Shown one piece after another: positions 20,489-29,195 of a stretch of DNA of 64,000 bases. The notes beneath the pieces were generated by a model that searched no databases, was not told the DNA's origin, and saw only the letters and a program-made list of their open reading frames with translations. Each line of letters begins with the position of its first letter. Position 1 is the first letter of the stretch. The position numbers and the translations under genes are program-made. Origin of the DNA: G963665215 sp963665215 (GTDB lineage: Bacteria; Chloroflexota; Dehalococcoidia; Lucifugimonadales; CAUZJF01); the NCBI GenBank assembly GCA_963665215.2, contig CAXXWW010000006.1, positions 248,001-312,000 on the forward strand, given 5' to 3'.

Positions 20489-20785
20489 ATGGGCTTGCGC
20501 GCCTGAATGTTGAGTGGGTGGACAGGGGCATGGCCCAGACATCTCACCAGCGAGTTATCCTAGACATGGACAGCTCTGAAAGCCCGGTGCATGGGCAGCA
20601 AGAGGGAGTCGCCTACAACGGCCACTTCGAGTCCGTATGTTATCACCCGCTCTTCCTGTTCAACCATTTCGGAGATTGCGAAGGTGCAATGCTTCGCCCG
20701 GGCAACGTCCACAGCGCTGAGCGGTGGCGGGAGGTTCTGGAGCCAGTCGTGAAGCGATACCAGGAGAAAGCAACTGTCTTGAAAG

Positions 20786-21748
20786 TCAAGAGGAATGAAC
20801 AACGAATGTGGAAGTCATGTCGTGCCAGGGCGAGCGATGCTTGAGCATGGAGTTGAGGATAACGAGCAGCTTGCGCATGCAGGCTGTGAGGGCCAGCTTC
20901 TTCGGCTTACCAGCGGCCAACAGCCGCTGGTAGAAGTCTCGGATGACGGGATTGTAGCGGCTGGCCACCAACGCTCCCATGTACAGGGCGGCGCGGACCC
21001 GGGCGCGTCCGCCCCAGACGGTGCGTTTACCACGCAGGGTGCCGCTATCCCGGTTGTAGGGAGCCACTCCCACCAGGGCGGCAACCTGCCGGCGATCCAT
21101 GGTGCCCAGCTCCGGCAGGTAGGCCAGAAGAGTGAGGGAGAGCTGCTCGCCCACGCCGGGGACGGTGCGCAGAAGGTCGTCCTTCTCCCGCCACACGGGA
21201 CTCTGGCGCAGAGTCTGACGCAGACGCTTGTCCAGGTCGTCCAACTCCCGCTCCAGCCATGCAATGTGGGCTTCGATGCGGGGACGGACGGCGACGGTGG
21301 CGGTGCCGAGGCGGTTCTTCTCCGAGACCAGCATGGTCATCACCTGGTGCCTTCGGGCAGCCAGGGAGTTGAGGGCCTGGGTTTCGGCGTCCCGCAAAGG
21401 GCGCACGGGAGGTCGGACCGCTTCGGCAAAGTGAGCAATAGCCGCCGCGTCAAGCGAGTCGGTCTTGGCCAGCTTCCCCGTTGCCCTGGCAAAGTCCCGC
21501 ACTTGGCGCGGGTTGACGACGACCACCGGCACCGCCTCGGCTGCCAGAGCAGCCACCAGAGGCAGCTCCAAGCCGCCCGAAGCCTCAAGCAACACCATGA
21601 CAGGTTCCAGGGTCTTCAGCTTGGAGATCAACTGCCGGATCCCCGCATCGTCATGGGAGACCTCCCATCTTTCGTCCGTGGGACGCACCGCAACGTCCAC
21701 CTGGGCCTTAGCTACATCGATGCCTACGTAGGTCGCTTCCTGTTCCAT
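20786..21748 (-). CDS. IS110-family transposase (type b)
   Basis: About 320 residues from the ATG preceded by GCAGGAGGTGCTG. The N-terminal DEDD domain: YVGIDVAKAQVDVAV, VLLEASGGLELPLV, AKTDSLDAAAIAHFAE. A central coiled region and the C-terminal transposase_20 domain (VPGVGEQLSLTLLAYLPELG, VGVAPYNRDSGTLRGKRTVWGG with the conserved serine) follow. It differs from the 62 kb copy at Ala/Gly in WGGR(A/G)RVR. In this family the recombinase works with a bridge RNA from the upstream noncoding end. Confidence 0.94.
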   Translation of the reverse strand: MEQEATYVGIDVAKAQVDVAVRPTDERWEVSHDDAGIRQLISKLKTLEPVMVLLEASGGLELPLVAALAAEAVPVVVVNPRQVRDFARATGKLAKTDSLDAAAIAHFAEAVRPPVRPLRDAETQALNSLAARRHQVMTMLVSEKNRLGTATVAVRPRIEAHIAWLERELDDLDKRLRQTLRQSPVWREKDDLLRTVPGVGEQLSLTLLAYLPELGTMDRRQVAALVGVAPYNRDSGTLRGKRTVWGGRARVRAALYMGALVASRYNPVIRDFYQRLLAAGKPKKLALTACMRKLLVILNSMLKHRSPWHDMTSTFVVHSS

Positions 21749-21763
21749 CAGCACCTCCTGCGA

Positions 21764-21904
21764 ATTATTGGCCCGTCCTTGCAAGATGCGGGCTTGGTTG
21801 GCCCAGGCAACTGTTCGGGCTCTAACTCTGGGGGGTGCGGCGACCCTCGCTTTCTCACGGCCTGCTACGACCTAGGAATAGTCGGTCTGCCGCACCCCGA
21901 TCCA
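21764..21904 (-). ncRNA. Predicted bridge RNA of IS110 type b, copy 1
   Basis: Noncoding segment between the element's left end and the transposase start, identical in plan to 62284-62424, where the guide coordinates are described. It carries the 10 bp stem GGGGTGCGGC/GCCGCACCCC enclosing the target-type loop, followed by the donor-type hairpins. Ends are approximate. Confidence 0.6.
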
Positions 21905-22109
21905 CCTAAGTGAAGTGATTGTTACACACCAAACCAAGATACAAGGAGTCCGGCTGCTGTTCCGGGCCGATGCTGCCTTTGCCAAGCCCGAGGTGTACGA
22001 GTACCTGGAGTCAAGGGACACTGGCTACGCTATGCGGCTTCCGGCCAACGAGGTATTACAAGGAAACATCCGGCACCTGCTGAAGCGGCCCGTGGGCAGG
22101 CCGCCTAAG

Positions 22110-23828
22110 CCCGAATCCACCGAAGGAGGGCGTCGGGTTAGCGTCCTGAGGCGGCAAGAAGGTGCTCCTGTGCTTCTGGGATAATGGTTTTGTAGCAAAA
22201 AAACGGCCCCGGAAAAGGAGCACCCAGTAGATGCTGCCACGCAACCACCCCGACCGGATCCAAATCACCTTCGACGACCGCCGCTTGGTGGCCAATGCCG
22301 GGCTGCTCCTTCCGGCCACCCTGGCGCGGCACCTCGGCCTGCCCGAACTCGTCCGGCAGCGCCTCGACCTGGGCGATGCCCCGGGGCGGGCGAACACGAG
22401 CGACAAGATGATGACGCTGGTGGCGTCTGCGCTGGCTGGGGGCGACTGCATTGACGACGCCGATGTGTTGCGCACCGGGGGGACGGCCTGCACCCTGGGC
22501 GGCACGGTCAAGGCGCCATCCACCCTGGGCACCTTCCTGCGCAGCTTCCGGTGGGGCCACGTCCGTCAACTCGACCGGGTGAGCCGCGAGTTGCTGGCCC
22601 GGGCTTGGCAGGCCGGGGCGGGACCCGGCGACGGGCCCCTGACCATTGACCTGGACTCCACCATCTGCGAGACCTACGGACTGGCCAAGGAGGGAGCGCG
22701 CCACCACGGCTATACCGGCAAGCGGGGCTACCACCCGCTGCTGGCCATCGCCGCCGGCACCGGAGACGTGCTGATGTCCCGGCTGCGCGAGGGCCGGGCC
22801 AACACCGCCCGCGGCGCCGCCCACTTCCTGCGGGAGACGGTGGGACGGGTGCGCTACGCCGGGGCCAACGGACGACTCACGCTACGGGCCGACAGCGGGT
22901 TCTACACTCATGGCGTGGTATCCGTCTGCCGCAAGATGGATGTCCGCTTCTCCATCACCATCCGCCAGCACAAAAGCCTGCACAATCTCATCGAGGCGAT
23001 ACCCGAAGATGCCTGGACGCCGATTCCTTACTGGATGGACGGCGCCGCCGATGTGGCCGAGACCACCTGCACCCCCTTCCAGGCCGAGGCGGACGCCGCG
23101 CCGGTACGGCTCATCGTCCGGCGGGTGAAGCCGACGCCCGGTTCCCAACTGGCCCTCTTCGCCAAATACAGCTATCATGGCTTCATCACCGACCGGGACG
23201 GGGAGTTGCTCGAACTGGAGGCTGACCATCGCCGCCACGCCGAGATCGAGAATGCCATACGCGACCTCAAGTACGGCGTCGGGCTGAACCATCTCCCCTC
23301 GGGCCGCTTCGCCGCCAACGGCGCCTGGCTGGCCGTCCAGACGATGGCCCACAACCTGGCCCGCTGGACGGCGCGGATCGGTCTGGGAGAGCGGATAGCC
23401 ACCACCAAGACCCTCCGGCGGCGGTTCTTCTCCCTGGCCGGACGGCTCACCCGCTCGGCACGCCGGTTGACCCTGCATCTTCCGGATCGCTGGCCTTGGG
23501 CTGAGAAGTTCAGCCGCGCCTTGGCCCGGCTGCGAGCCATTCCACTCCCGGCCTGACGGCACCGTCGGCGACCGACCCACCCACCGGACAACCGAAGATC
23601 CCCGCAGACTCGTGCCAGCCCGGTCCGAGAGAGTTCCCTGCTGCGTATTCTCTCGCCATCCCGCGCATCGCAGCTCCCGCAGACGGCCATAGGGGCCCCT
23701 GTGCGGCGATGAAGACCGTCCGCCGACCTCCCTACCCCAAATGGAACCCAGGCTATTTCCCCTGTAGCTCCCTCACCCCCCTTCCGCTTTCCTCACGCCG
23801 TCCATCGGTGTCCTTCGGTGGATTCGGG
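22110..23828 (+). mobile_element. IS1380-family element type 1, copy B (intact)
   Basis: A 1719 bp element with ends CCCGAATCCACCGAAGGA, inserted into the third piece of the IS1380 type 2 transposase. Flanks CTAAG (22105-22109) and CTAAA (23829-23833) match at four of five bases. The right 270 bases are noncoding. An IS1380 element inserted in another IS1380 element of a different type is easy to misassemble or misannotate. Confidence 0.9.
22231..23556 (+). CDS. IS1380-family transposase type 1, intact
   Basis: 441 residues. Core motifs: GGDCIDDADVLR, LTIDLDSTICETYG, HHGYTGKRGYHPLLAIAAGTGDVL, GRLTLRADSGFYTHGVV, and ADHRRHAEIENAIRDLKYGVGLNHLPSG, which together give the acidic triad of the family. 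The tail is Arg-rich. Serves as the reference for the interrupted copy A at 7.9-10.6 kb. Confidence 0.94.
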   Translation: MLPRNHPDRIQITFDDRRLVANAGLLLPATLARHLGLPELVRQRLDLGDAPGRANTSDKMMTLVASALAGGDCIDDADVLRTGGTACTLGGTVKAPSTLGTFLRSFRWGHVRQLDRVSRELLARAWQAGAGPGDGPLTIDLDSTICETYGLAKEGARHHGYTGKRGYHPLLAIAAGTGDVLMSRLREGRANTARGAAHFLRETVGRVRYAGANGRLTLRADSGFYTHGVVSVCRKMDVRFSITIRQHKSLHNLIEAIPEDAWTPIPYWMDGAADVAETTCTPFQAEADAAPVRLIVRRVKPTPGSQLALFAKYSYHGFITDRDGELLELEADHRRHAEIENAIRDLKYGVGLNHLPSGRFAANGAWLAVQTMAHNLARWTARIGLGERIATTKTLRRRFFSLAGRLTRSARRLTLHLPDRWPWAEKFSRALARLRAIPLPA

Positions 23829-24604
23829 CTAAAGCCTGCCCTGAGCCTGTCGAAGGGAAGCCCGTAGTCCGGTATCACGACTTCGTTTACCAGGCCCAGA
23901 GCTGGGACATTCCCCGGCGTGTGGTCGCCAAGGTGGAGTGGCGCCAGGGTGAGCTATTCCCGAGGGTCGGGTTCGTCGTCACCAACCTCAACCTACCGCC
24001 GGCAGGCGTAACCCACTTCTACAACGGGCGGGGCACGGCCGAGCAGTGGATCAAGGAAGGTAAATACGCCCTGAACTGGACGCGGCTCTCGTGTCACAGG
24101 TTCGTTGCTAACCAGGTGAGGCTGTGGCTGTTTGTGCTGGCCTACAACCTGGGCAACTTCATGAGAAGGCTGACTTTGCCAGAGTCAGTGAAACACTGGT
24201 CACTGCGAAGCGTGCAGACCAAGCTCATCAAGATGGGTGGACGTCTGGTGCGGCATGCCAGGAGGTTGGTGTTTCAGCTTGCTGAGGTGGCAGTGTCCCG
24301 GGAGGTATTCCGGCAAGTGTTGGAGCGTATCGCCGGGCTCCATCCAGCACCAGGGTAGCGATTATCCTTGAGGTCATCAGAGGTGAAGAGAGGCAACCAA
24401 GGGCGAGGTGCGCGCCCGGAGGAGTTTGAAGGGAGTGCAAACGTGGTGAAAGCCACCTCCGCTGCCTGGGGCCGCTAACTCACCACGCCGAGAGATGGTT
24501 TTGTGAGCTTGATTGGATGGTTGACGGCATCCGTGACTGATACTACGATGGCTCTCGTCGAGGATGGTGCGTTGCTTGGACCCAGGCAGCTTGATATGGG
24601 TAAT

Positions 24605-24764
24605 TCCGGATCCAACCATTACCAGCACGCCGTCAGGATACAGCGTGCTTGCCGCTCAGGAGCTCGTTGATGCCAGCGACGATGACCTGCAGAAAATCTC
24701 GGTGACCGTCACCCACGAGGGTGAGAGCATCCTCGTCGTCGAGACGCTGAGGTCGAATGACTAA
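24605..24764 (+). pseudogene. Type IV pilin-like protein, C-terminal part
   Basis: The frame resumes after the IS1380 type 2 right end: VIPDPTITSTPSGYSVLAAQELVD ... VTVTHEGESILVVETLRSND, stop at 24762-24764. It completes the pilin started at 18274 (NAYPPT joins IPDPTIT). The stop is three bases before the next pseudopilin start, so the pieces belonged to one operon. Confidence 0.6.
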
Positions 24765-24767
24765 GGA

Positions 24768-25283
24768 GTGATGTTGCGACGTATCGCGGCAGCCAGGAGG
24801 ATTCTGTCCCAGGCCTCGGGTCTCACCCTAATCGAGGTCATAATCGCGGTGAGCATTCTTGGAGTGGTGGCGGTGCTGGTCTCCGACCACACCTTCGAGA
24901 TTCTCAACTTCCAGCGGACGTGGAGCGAGGAAGTGGAAGCCACATATGAGCTGCGCCACGCGGGGAGCTGGTTCGCCAGGGACGCGATGAACGCGGCGAC
25001 GACCACCCTGACAGATCTGGCGCCGGCAACCAGCACCATCACGATGCACTGGACCGACGTGGGCCAGACGTTTCACACGGCCAAATACAGCCTCGTCGGG
25101 ACCACGACTCCGTACCTGCTGGTGAGGGAGATCGACGGCGAGCAGGTTGAATTGGCCCAAAGGGTCGTCTCCGTCGGCTTTTCGCGTACTGGAAAGATTA
25201 TCACTATCGACCTGGAGGTCCAGGCGGTTGGTGACAGCACCAAGGCGAGCACGCTCAACACGTACCTGAGGAGCATGAGGTGA
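24768..25283 (+). CDS. Type IV pilus / type II secretion pseudopilin (PulG/GspJ-like)
   Basis: A ~170-residue minor pilin. The N-terminus RILSQASG-LTLIEVIIAVSILGVVAVLV is a canonical prepilin signal: glycine before the cleavage site, Glu at +5, and a hydrophobic polymerisation helix. The remainder is a beta-rich pseudopilin head (RHAGSWFARDAMNAATTT ... TSTITMHWTDVGQTF). AAGGAG lies just before the start; GTG at 24768 and ATG at 24771 are both possible. It overlaps the following gene by 4 bases, showing tight operon structure. With the upstream pilin split, this gene may lack its own promoter, unless one exists in the IS1380 end. Confidence 0.82.
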   Translation: MMLRRIAAARRILSQASGLTLIEVIIAVSILGVVAVLVSDHTFEILNFQRTWSEEVEATYELRHAGSWFARDAMNAATTTLTDLAPATSTITMHWTDVGQTFHTAKYSLVGTTTPYLLVREIDGEQVELAQRVVSVGFSRTGKIITIDLEVQAVGDSTKASTLNTYLRSMR

Positions 25284-27136
25284 TGCGGCAGCGGCTGGGT
25301 CGCCAGGAGGGGCAGGCCATGATCATTGTGCTTGCCTTCATGCTGCTCGCGATACCCGTAACCATCGGCGCCCTAGAGCACGCCGGCGGGCTGGCGAGAG
25401 ATTCCGCGGTCAAGACACGCATACTCAAACGCGGGTACTCGTCTCTCGGAGCACAGCAGTACTCTCTCCACCAGCTGCTGGCCCCCGGGGGGGGCGCCAC
25501 CACCACCACCATAACCCTCAACGATTCGACGGTCACCACCACGGTGACGAAGCTGGACACGCCGCCTGCCCTGCTCCCCATCTACGCCCTCAAGGGGCGT
25601 CTGAACGCCAGCAAAATCGTGAGTCCAACGTCCGTGTCGTCCAGCGCCACAACCACGTACACCATTACTATAACGAACAATAAGAACGAGCCGATGACCC
25701 CAGAGAAGATCCAGGACGAGATCCCGGGCGGCTTCAGCTACCTCACCAGTACTTCCGTCATGAGAGACAGCAGCGGCACGATAGTCAGCACCGCCAACCC
25801 GTCCAAGCAGATTCACCTCCTTGTGTGGACGGTACCCTCTAGTGTATCGCTGGACCCGGGCGCCACCATGACGCTCTCTTTTGCGGCGACGGCCACCTCG
25901 ACCCCAGGGCTCTACTGCAACGAGGCGTTCGTTATTCCAGGAGGAGAGGAGACCAGCTCGGGAAAGACCGCCGAGCTCACCGTAGGCACAACCAGCGCTA
26001 GCGGATGCCGTGGAGGGCTGGTCCCCGTGACCAAGACAGTTACACCCGCGATGGTGTCCAGCAACACCACCACCACGTACACATTTGTGATCACCATCGT
26101 GAACAAAGGGGAAGTGACCGTCAACGTAAAAGAGATCAAGGACGTAACTAGCGACGGGTTCGTGTACGAGCCCGGCTCCGCGACCAGCTCATCCAGCATC
26201 CCCCCCCAGTTCGTCGCCGGCGAGCCCACTACAGACATCCTCAAGAACGAGATAGTCTGGGCCTTTGGCGGGGTCGGCGAGGAGCTGGCCACGAGCACCA
26301 CGTGGACCGTTACCTTCCAGGCTGAGGCCAACCTCACCCGAGGGTTTTATCCCAACACTGTAGACATGCAGTTCGCCGGCTCCCCACTTCCAACGCCATC
26401 GCAGGAAGAGTACTGCCGGTTCGAGGATGCCTCGCTGACCATAACCAGCGGCGAGACCCTAAACTGCGGAGTGGGTAGCAACGGGGACGTCATCCTAGAA
26501 AAAGGGGCCCAGGTCACCGGCGACGTGGTCAGCCTCAGTGGCGATATCGTCCTGGGCCAGGCGGTCCTCATCGGCGGCGCCACCATTGACGGCGACGTGA
26601 CGGCCCTGGGGGGCAGCGTAACGATCAACCAGAACTCAGTGGTCAACGGCGACATTCTGGCCTCGGGGACGGTCACCCTGGAGAAAGGCAGCCACATTAA
26701 GGGCAACGTGGTGACAAGCGGGGACTTTATCCTGGCCCAGGACGTGACTATAGACGGCTTCGTATGGGCATCGGGGAACATCATCGTGGACAAGGACGCG
26801 ACCTTCGGCGGTGACCTTATCTCCGGTGGGACCGTGACCCTGGACCAGGATTCAACGGTGACCGGCGATGTCTGGGCGGTCGGCTCCGTGACGCTGGGGA
26901 CCGGCGCCGCGGTATCCGGCACAATCAACGCCAACTCAACCGAGATACCGGCCGATGCGCCCATCGACCTAGAGTCGACGGGTACGACCGCAGTAGTAAC
27001 CGCCGTGGACATCTACAGGGTCACCACCACCAGCACGGACGGCGACACCGAAACCACGACTACATGCGACGTTTATGTGGCCGATGATATCGACTTAGGC
27101 ACGTTCGGCACCGTCGAGAACTGCACCACTCAGTGA
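25280..27136 (+). CDS. PilX-like / DUF11-type / bactofilin-like fusion protein
   Basis: A 618-residue exported protein with an unusual order. Residues ~1-45 hold a basic start and membrane helix (QEGQAMIIVLAFMLLAIPVTIGA) like PilX-type minor pilins. Residues ~115-240 and ~250-375 are two immunoglobulin-like DUF11 domains (SSSATTTYTITITNNKNEP ... IQDEIPGGFSY; SSNTTTTYTFVITIVNKGEVTVN). From ~385 to 550 there are repeated (V/I)xGDVxxxGxVTL units (GDVILEKGAQVTGDVVS, NGDILASGTVTLEKGSHIKGNV), the right-handed beta-helix pattern of bactofilins. The start is GTG 25280 or ATG 25283, overlapping the pseudopilin stop. It probably acts as a surface structure or large pilus-associated subunit; function inferred. 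Confidence 0.72.
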   Translation: MMRQRLGRQEGQAMIIVLAFMLLAIPVTIGALEHAGGLARDSAVKTRILKRGYSSLGAQQYSLHQLLAPGGGATTTTITLNDSTVTTTVTKLDTPPALLPIYALKGRLNASKIVSPTSVSSSATTTYTITITNNKNEPMTPEKIQDEIPGGFSYLTSTSVMRDSSGTIVSTANPSKQIHLLVWTVPSSVSLDPGATMTLSFAATATSTPGLYCNEAFVIPGGEETSSGKTAELTVGTTSASGCRGGLVPVTKTVTPAMVSSNTTTTYTFVITIVNKGEVTVNVKEIKDVTSDGFVYEPGSATSSSSIPPQFVAGEPTTDILKNEIVWAFGGVGEELATSTTWTVTFQAEANLTRGFYPNTVDMQFAGSPLPTPSQEEYCRFEDASLTITSGETLNCGVGSNGDVILEKGAQVTGDVVSLSGDIVLGQAVLIGGATIDGDVTALGGSVTINQNSVVNGDILASGTVTLEKGSHIKGNVVTSGDFILAQDVTIDGFVWASGNIIVDKDATFGGDLISGGTVTLDQDSTVTGDVWAVGSVTLGTGAAVSGTINANSTEIPADAPIDLESTGTTAVVTAVDIYRVTTTSTDGDTETTTTCDVYVADDIDLGTFGTVENCTTQ

Positions 27137-27323
27137 CGGCATTGGTCCTCTCAACGAGCGCGGCATCGAGCGTGCCTCGATTCCCATGGTGTTGCGCTAC
27201 TATACCTATCGCCAGAGCCTGGAGCACATCCTCAGATACTGCGACTTTCTCAGCGCGGAGCAGATGGACATGATCGTCGGCGGGAACATGGCGAGGTTGA
27301 TGGGCATTGGACGCGAAGAATAG
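27135..27323 (+). pseudogene. Amidohydrolase, C-terminal remnant
   Basis: An open frame without a proper start gives about 62 residues, with YRQSLEHILRYCDFLSAEQMDMIVGGNMARLMGI. That resembles the last helices of TIM-barrel amidohydrolases (amidohydrolase_2 type), where an (I/V)xGxNMARL(F/M)GI ending is common. No metal-binding part remains. It overlaps the end of the fusion gene by one codon. Confidence 0.5.
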
Positions 27324-27398
27324 AGAGCAAAGCGAGACAGGAGGCCTTCGCCCAGCGCTAGGCCATACGTGGACTGCCCCTCGCTTGGGCGCAGAGCC

Positions 27399-28427
27399 AT
27401 GAGAATCCTGGGCATAGAGACCTCCTGCGACGAGACGGCCGTCGCAGTGGTGGAAGATGGAACGAAGATTCTGTCCAACGTCGTGGCGTCTCAGGCCGAG
27501 ATACACGCCACATTTGGCGGCATAGTGCCCGAGGTGGCGTCCCGGCAGCACCTTCTCACCATCATCCCCGTGGTGAGGCGGGCGCTGGCTGCGGCGCAGG
27601 CTGAGCTGATGGAGCTCGACGGGATCGCCGTTACCCACGGCCCGGGGCTGGCGGGCTCATTGCTTATCGGCGTCAACGCCGCCAAGGGGCTCGCCTTGGC
27701 CAAGGACCTGCCGTTTATCGGGGTAAACCACCTGGAAGGGCATATCTATGCCGCGTGGCTGGACGCTGAAGACCCTGAGGTGAGCCCTGGTTTCCCGCTG
27801 GTCTGCCTCATCGCGTCGGGCGGGCACACAGACCTCATCCTCATGGAGGGCCACGGCGCCTTCACTCTCGTCGGCCGTACCCGCGACGATGCCGCAGGCG
27901 AGGCCTTCGACAAGGGAGCGAGGGTCTTGGGACTGGGATTTCCCGGCGGTCCCGCCATCCAGAGGGTCTCGGCAGTTGGCAGGAAGGGAGCGGTGCCGCG
28001 ATTCCCCAGGCCTCGTGTGGGGAACGCCCTGGACTTCAGCTTCAGCGGTCTCAAGACAGCGCTTCTTCGGAGGGCCCAGGAGCAGGGGCTGTACCCCGTC
28101 CAGGAGGACCCGCAGAGGGCGCCACAGCAGGTGGCGGACATTGCCGCGGCCTACCAGGAGGCGCTGGTTGACTCGATGGTAACAAGGACGTTGGAGGCGG
28201 CAGCCATGTACCAGGCGAAGGGGGTACTCCTGGGCGGAGGCGTTGCAGCGAACACACTGCTTCGCGAAGAGATGGGGCGGCGGCTGCCGGTCAGGACTAT
28301 CGTACCAAGGCCCGAGCTGTGCACCGACAACGCGGCCATGATCGGCGCGGCGGCCTGGTTCCATCTTCGTCACGGGACACGCCACCAGTGGGACCTGGAC
28401 GTGGTGCCCAACCTCAGGCTGGGCTAG
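27399..28427 (+). CDS. tsaD: tRNA N6-adenosine threonylcarbamoyltransferase
   Basis: Universal enzyme that transfers threonylcarbamoyl to A37 of ANN-decoding tRNAs with TsaB/TsaE. Start at ATG 27399 giving MRILGIETSCDETAVAVVEDG, the family signature. Metal-binding histidines are in HLEGHIYAAWL (H-x-x-x-H), nucleotide-binding glycines in ASGGHTDLILM and GGGVAANTLLRE, and CTDNAAMIGAAAW closes the site. 342 residues, normal length. An upstream GTG at 27369 is in frame but would precede the conserved start. tsaB and tsaE are not in the window. Confidence 0.96.
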   Translation: MRILGIETSCDETAVAVVEDGTKILSNVVASQAEIHATFGGIVPEVASRQHLLTIIPVVRRALAAAQAELMELDGIAVTHGPGLAGSLLIGVNAAKGLALAKDLPFIGVNHLEGHIYAAWLDAEDPEVSPGFPLVCLIASGGHTDLILMEGHGAFTLVGRTRDDAAGEAFDKGARVLGLGFPGGPAIQRVSAVGRKGAVPRFPRPRVGNALDFSFSGLKTALLRRAQEQGLYPVQEDPQRAPQQVADIAAAYQEALVDSMVTRTLEAAAMYQAKGVLLGGGVAANTLLREEMGRRLPVRTIVPRPELCTDNAAMIGAAAWFHLRHGTRHQWDLDVVPNLRLG

Positions 28428-28568
28428 CTCTCAAGGCACTGCGCGTCCCTTGAGGGTGGTCCTTCAGGAACACCATTCGCTCTGGACCTAGCCTGAGTCT
28501 ACACAGGTGACATGCGTGTCGGGCCACCGGCGGATGAGGAGAGTCTCGAAAGACGCCAGCCTCAGATC

Positions 28569-29195
28569 TCACCGCGGCGAGAAGGGTGTTCTCCCCCAAG
28601 GCGCGCCATTGCCCCTCTCGTCTTGCAGCTGCGACAGGCGATTGATGAGGGCGTAGATGTCCTGCGACGCCTGCGGACCCCTGAGACCGCACTGCATCTC
28701 GGACGAGCCCGCCCTAAAGGTTGCCTGCATGGCGACCGACGAGGTAAGGCGGTCGAACACCAGGTAGGCGCCCATCAGGGCCACGGCTACGGCAACGATA
28801 GGGGACCAGAAGGGCTGTTCCCACACCCGCCAGAGCATCACGGCGACGATAACGGCAAGCGCACCCCAGACCAGGGCGCCGTATCCGCCCTCCCGCTCGC
28901 TGTCGATCTCAATGGCGTCTATGTCTTTGATGGACATGAACACGGCCTTCCGGCGTCTGCCACTTTTCGCGAGGTGAATCACCCGCCGATCAGTCAGCAG
29001 AATCATCTCCGGACTGTCGCCGGAATCGACGGCGGCCCCGTTCCTGAGATCGAGGGCGGTGTCTATCTGTTCCCCCTCGATCAGGCTAAACTCCGCAATT
29101 CCGAGCCTCTCGAGGTCCACGAGCGCCCCCAAACGCCCCGAGTCGCTTTGGTTATCCATGGAGATGTCCTGCTGCGTGCGTGTCGTTTTAGCCAC
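28569..29195 (-). CDS. Membrane protein with PH-like N-terminal domain
   Basis: A 208-residue protein. The first ~110 residues (LLTDRRVIHLAKSGRRRKAVFMSIKDIDAIEI) resemble bacterial PH-like domains, in which TDRRV is a common strand motif. Two membrane helices follow at about 118-135 and 140-157 (YGALVWGALAVIVAVMLWRVW; SPIVAVAVALMGAYLVF), then a soluble tail (DIYALINRLSQLQDE). Such proteins sit in the inner membrane with the PH domain in the cytoplasm; ligands are unknown. The start could also be the internal ATG of MDNQSDSG. Confidence 0.6.
   Translation of the reverse strand: MAKTTRTQQDISMDNQSDSGRLGALVDLERLGIAEFSLIEGEQIDTALDLRNGAAVDSGDSPEMILLTDRRVIHLAKSGRRRKAVFMSIKDIDAIEIDSEREGGYGALVWGALAVIVAVMLWRVWEQPFWSPIVAVAVALMGAYLVFDRLTSSVAMQATFRAGSSEMQCGLRGPQASQDIYALINRLSQLQDERGNGAPWGRTPFSPR

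Larger units (their letters stand above)
20769..21943 (-). mobile_element. IS110-family element (type b), copy 1
   Basis: 1175 bp including one AG/CT core dinucleotide; an identical-length copy lies at 62245-63419. Its boundaries are set by comparing the two insertion sites. On the transposase strand the left junction reads ...GACTC-CT-TGTATCTTGG and the right junction ...ACAGTTG-CT-TTCTCC. Like other IS110 elements it has no terminal inverted repeats. It is inserted in the IS1380 type 2 transposase, antisense to it. Confidence 0.92.
18728..24358 (+). pseudogene. IS1380 type 2 transposase, in four pieces
   Basis: The pieces at 18728-19112, 20489-20768, 21946-22109 and 23829-24358 read in sequence as one IS1380 transposase. 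MGESSDTPLKLQFDRRVRLDF and ITSDAGLLACRELD form the N-terminus, RVILDMDSSESPVHG holds the first catalytic Asp, LLFRADAAFAKPEVYEYLE the second. FYNGRGTAEQWIKEGKYALNW contributes the acidic C-terminal site, ending RIAGLHPAPG. Each junction coincides with an inserted element. A REP-like palindrome lies just after the last junction (about 23837-23859). Confidence 0.88.
18576..24604 (+). mobile_element. IS1380-family element type 2, host to three nested elements
   Basis: The left end ATTTCCCAGATCAGC and right end (reverse strand) ATTACCCATATCAAGC are imperfect inverted repeats. Subtracting the IS256 (1368 plus 8 bp), the IS110 (1175 bp) and IS1380 type 1 (1719 plus 5 bp) leaves about 1.75 kb, a normal IS1380 size. 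It lies within the pilin gene. No clean target duplication is visible at its outer edges (CCCAC versus TCCGG). Confidence 0.75.

Noticed and set aside
20795..21913. A 372-residue open frame antisense to the IS110 transposase (also 62275-63393)
   Set aside because: It exactly shadows the transposase in another frame, recurs only because the element is repeated, and has no protein-family features. High GC makes such long shadow frames common here.
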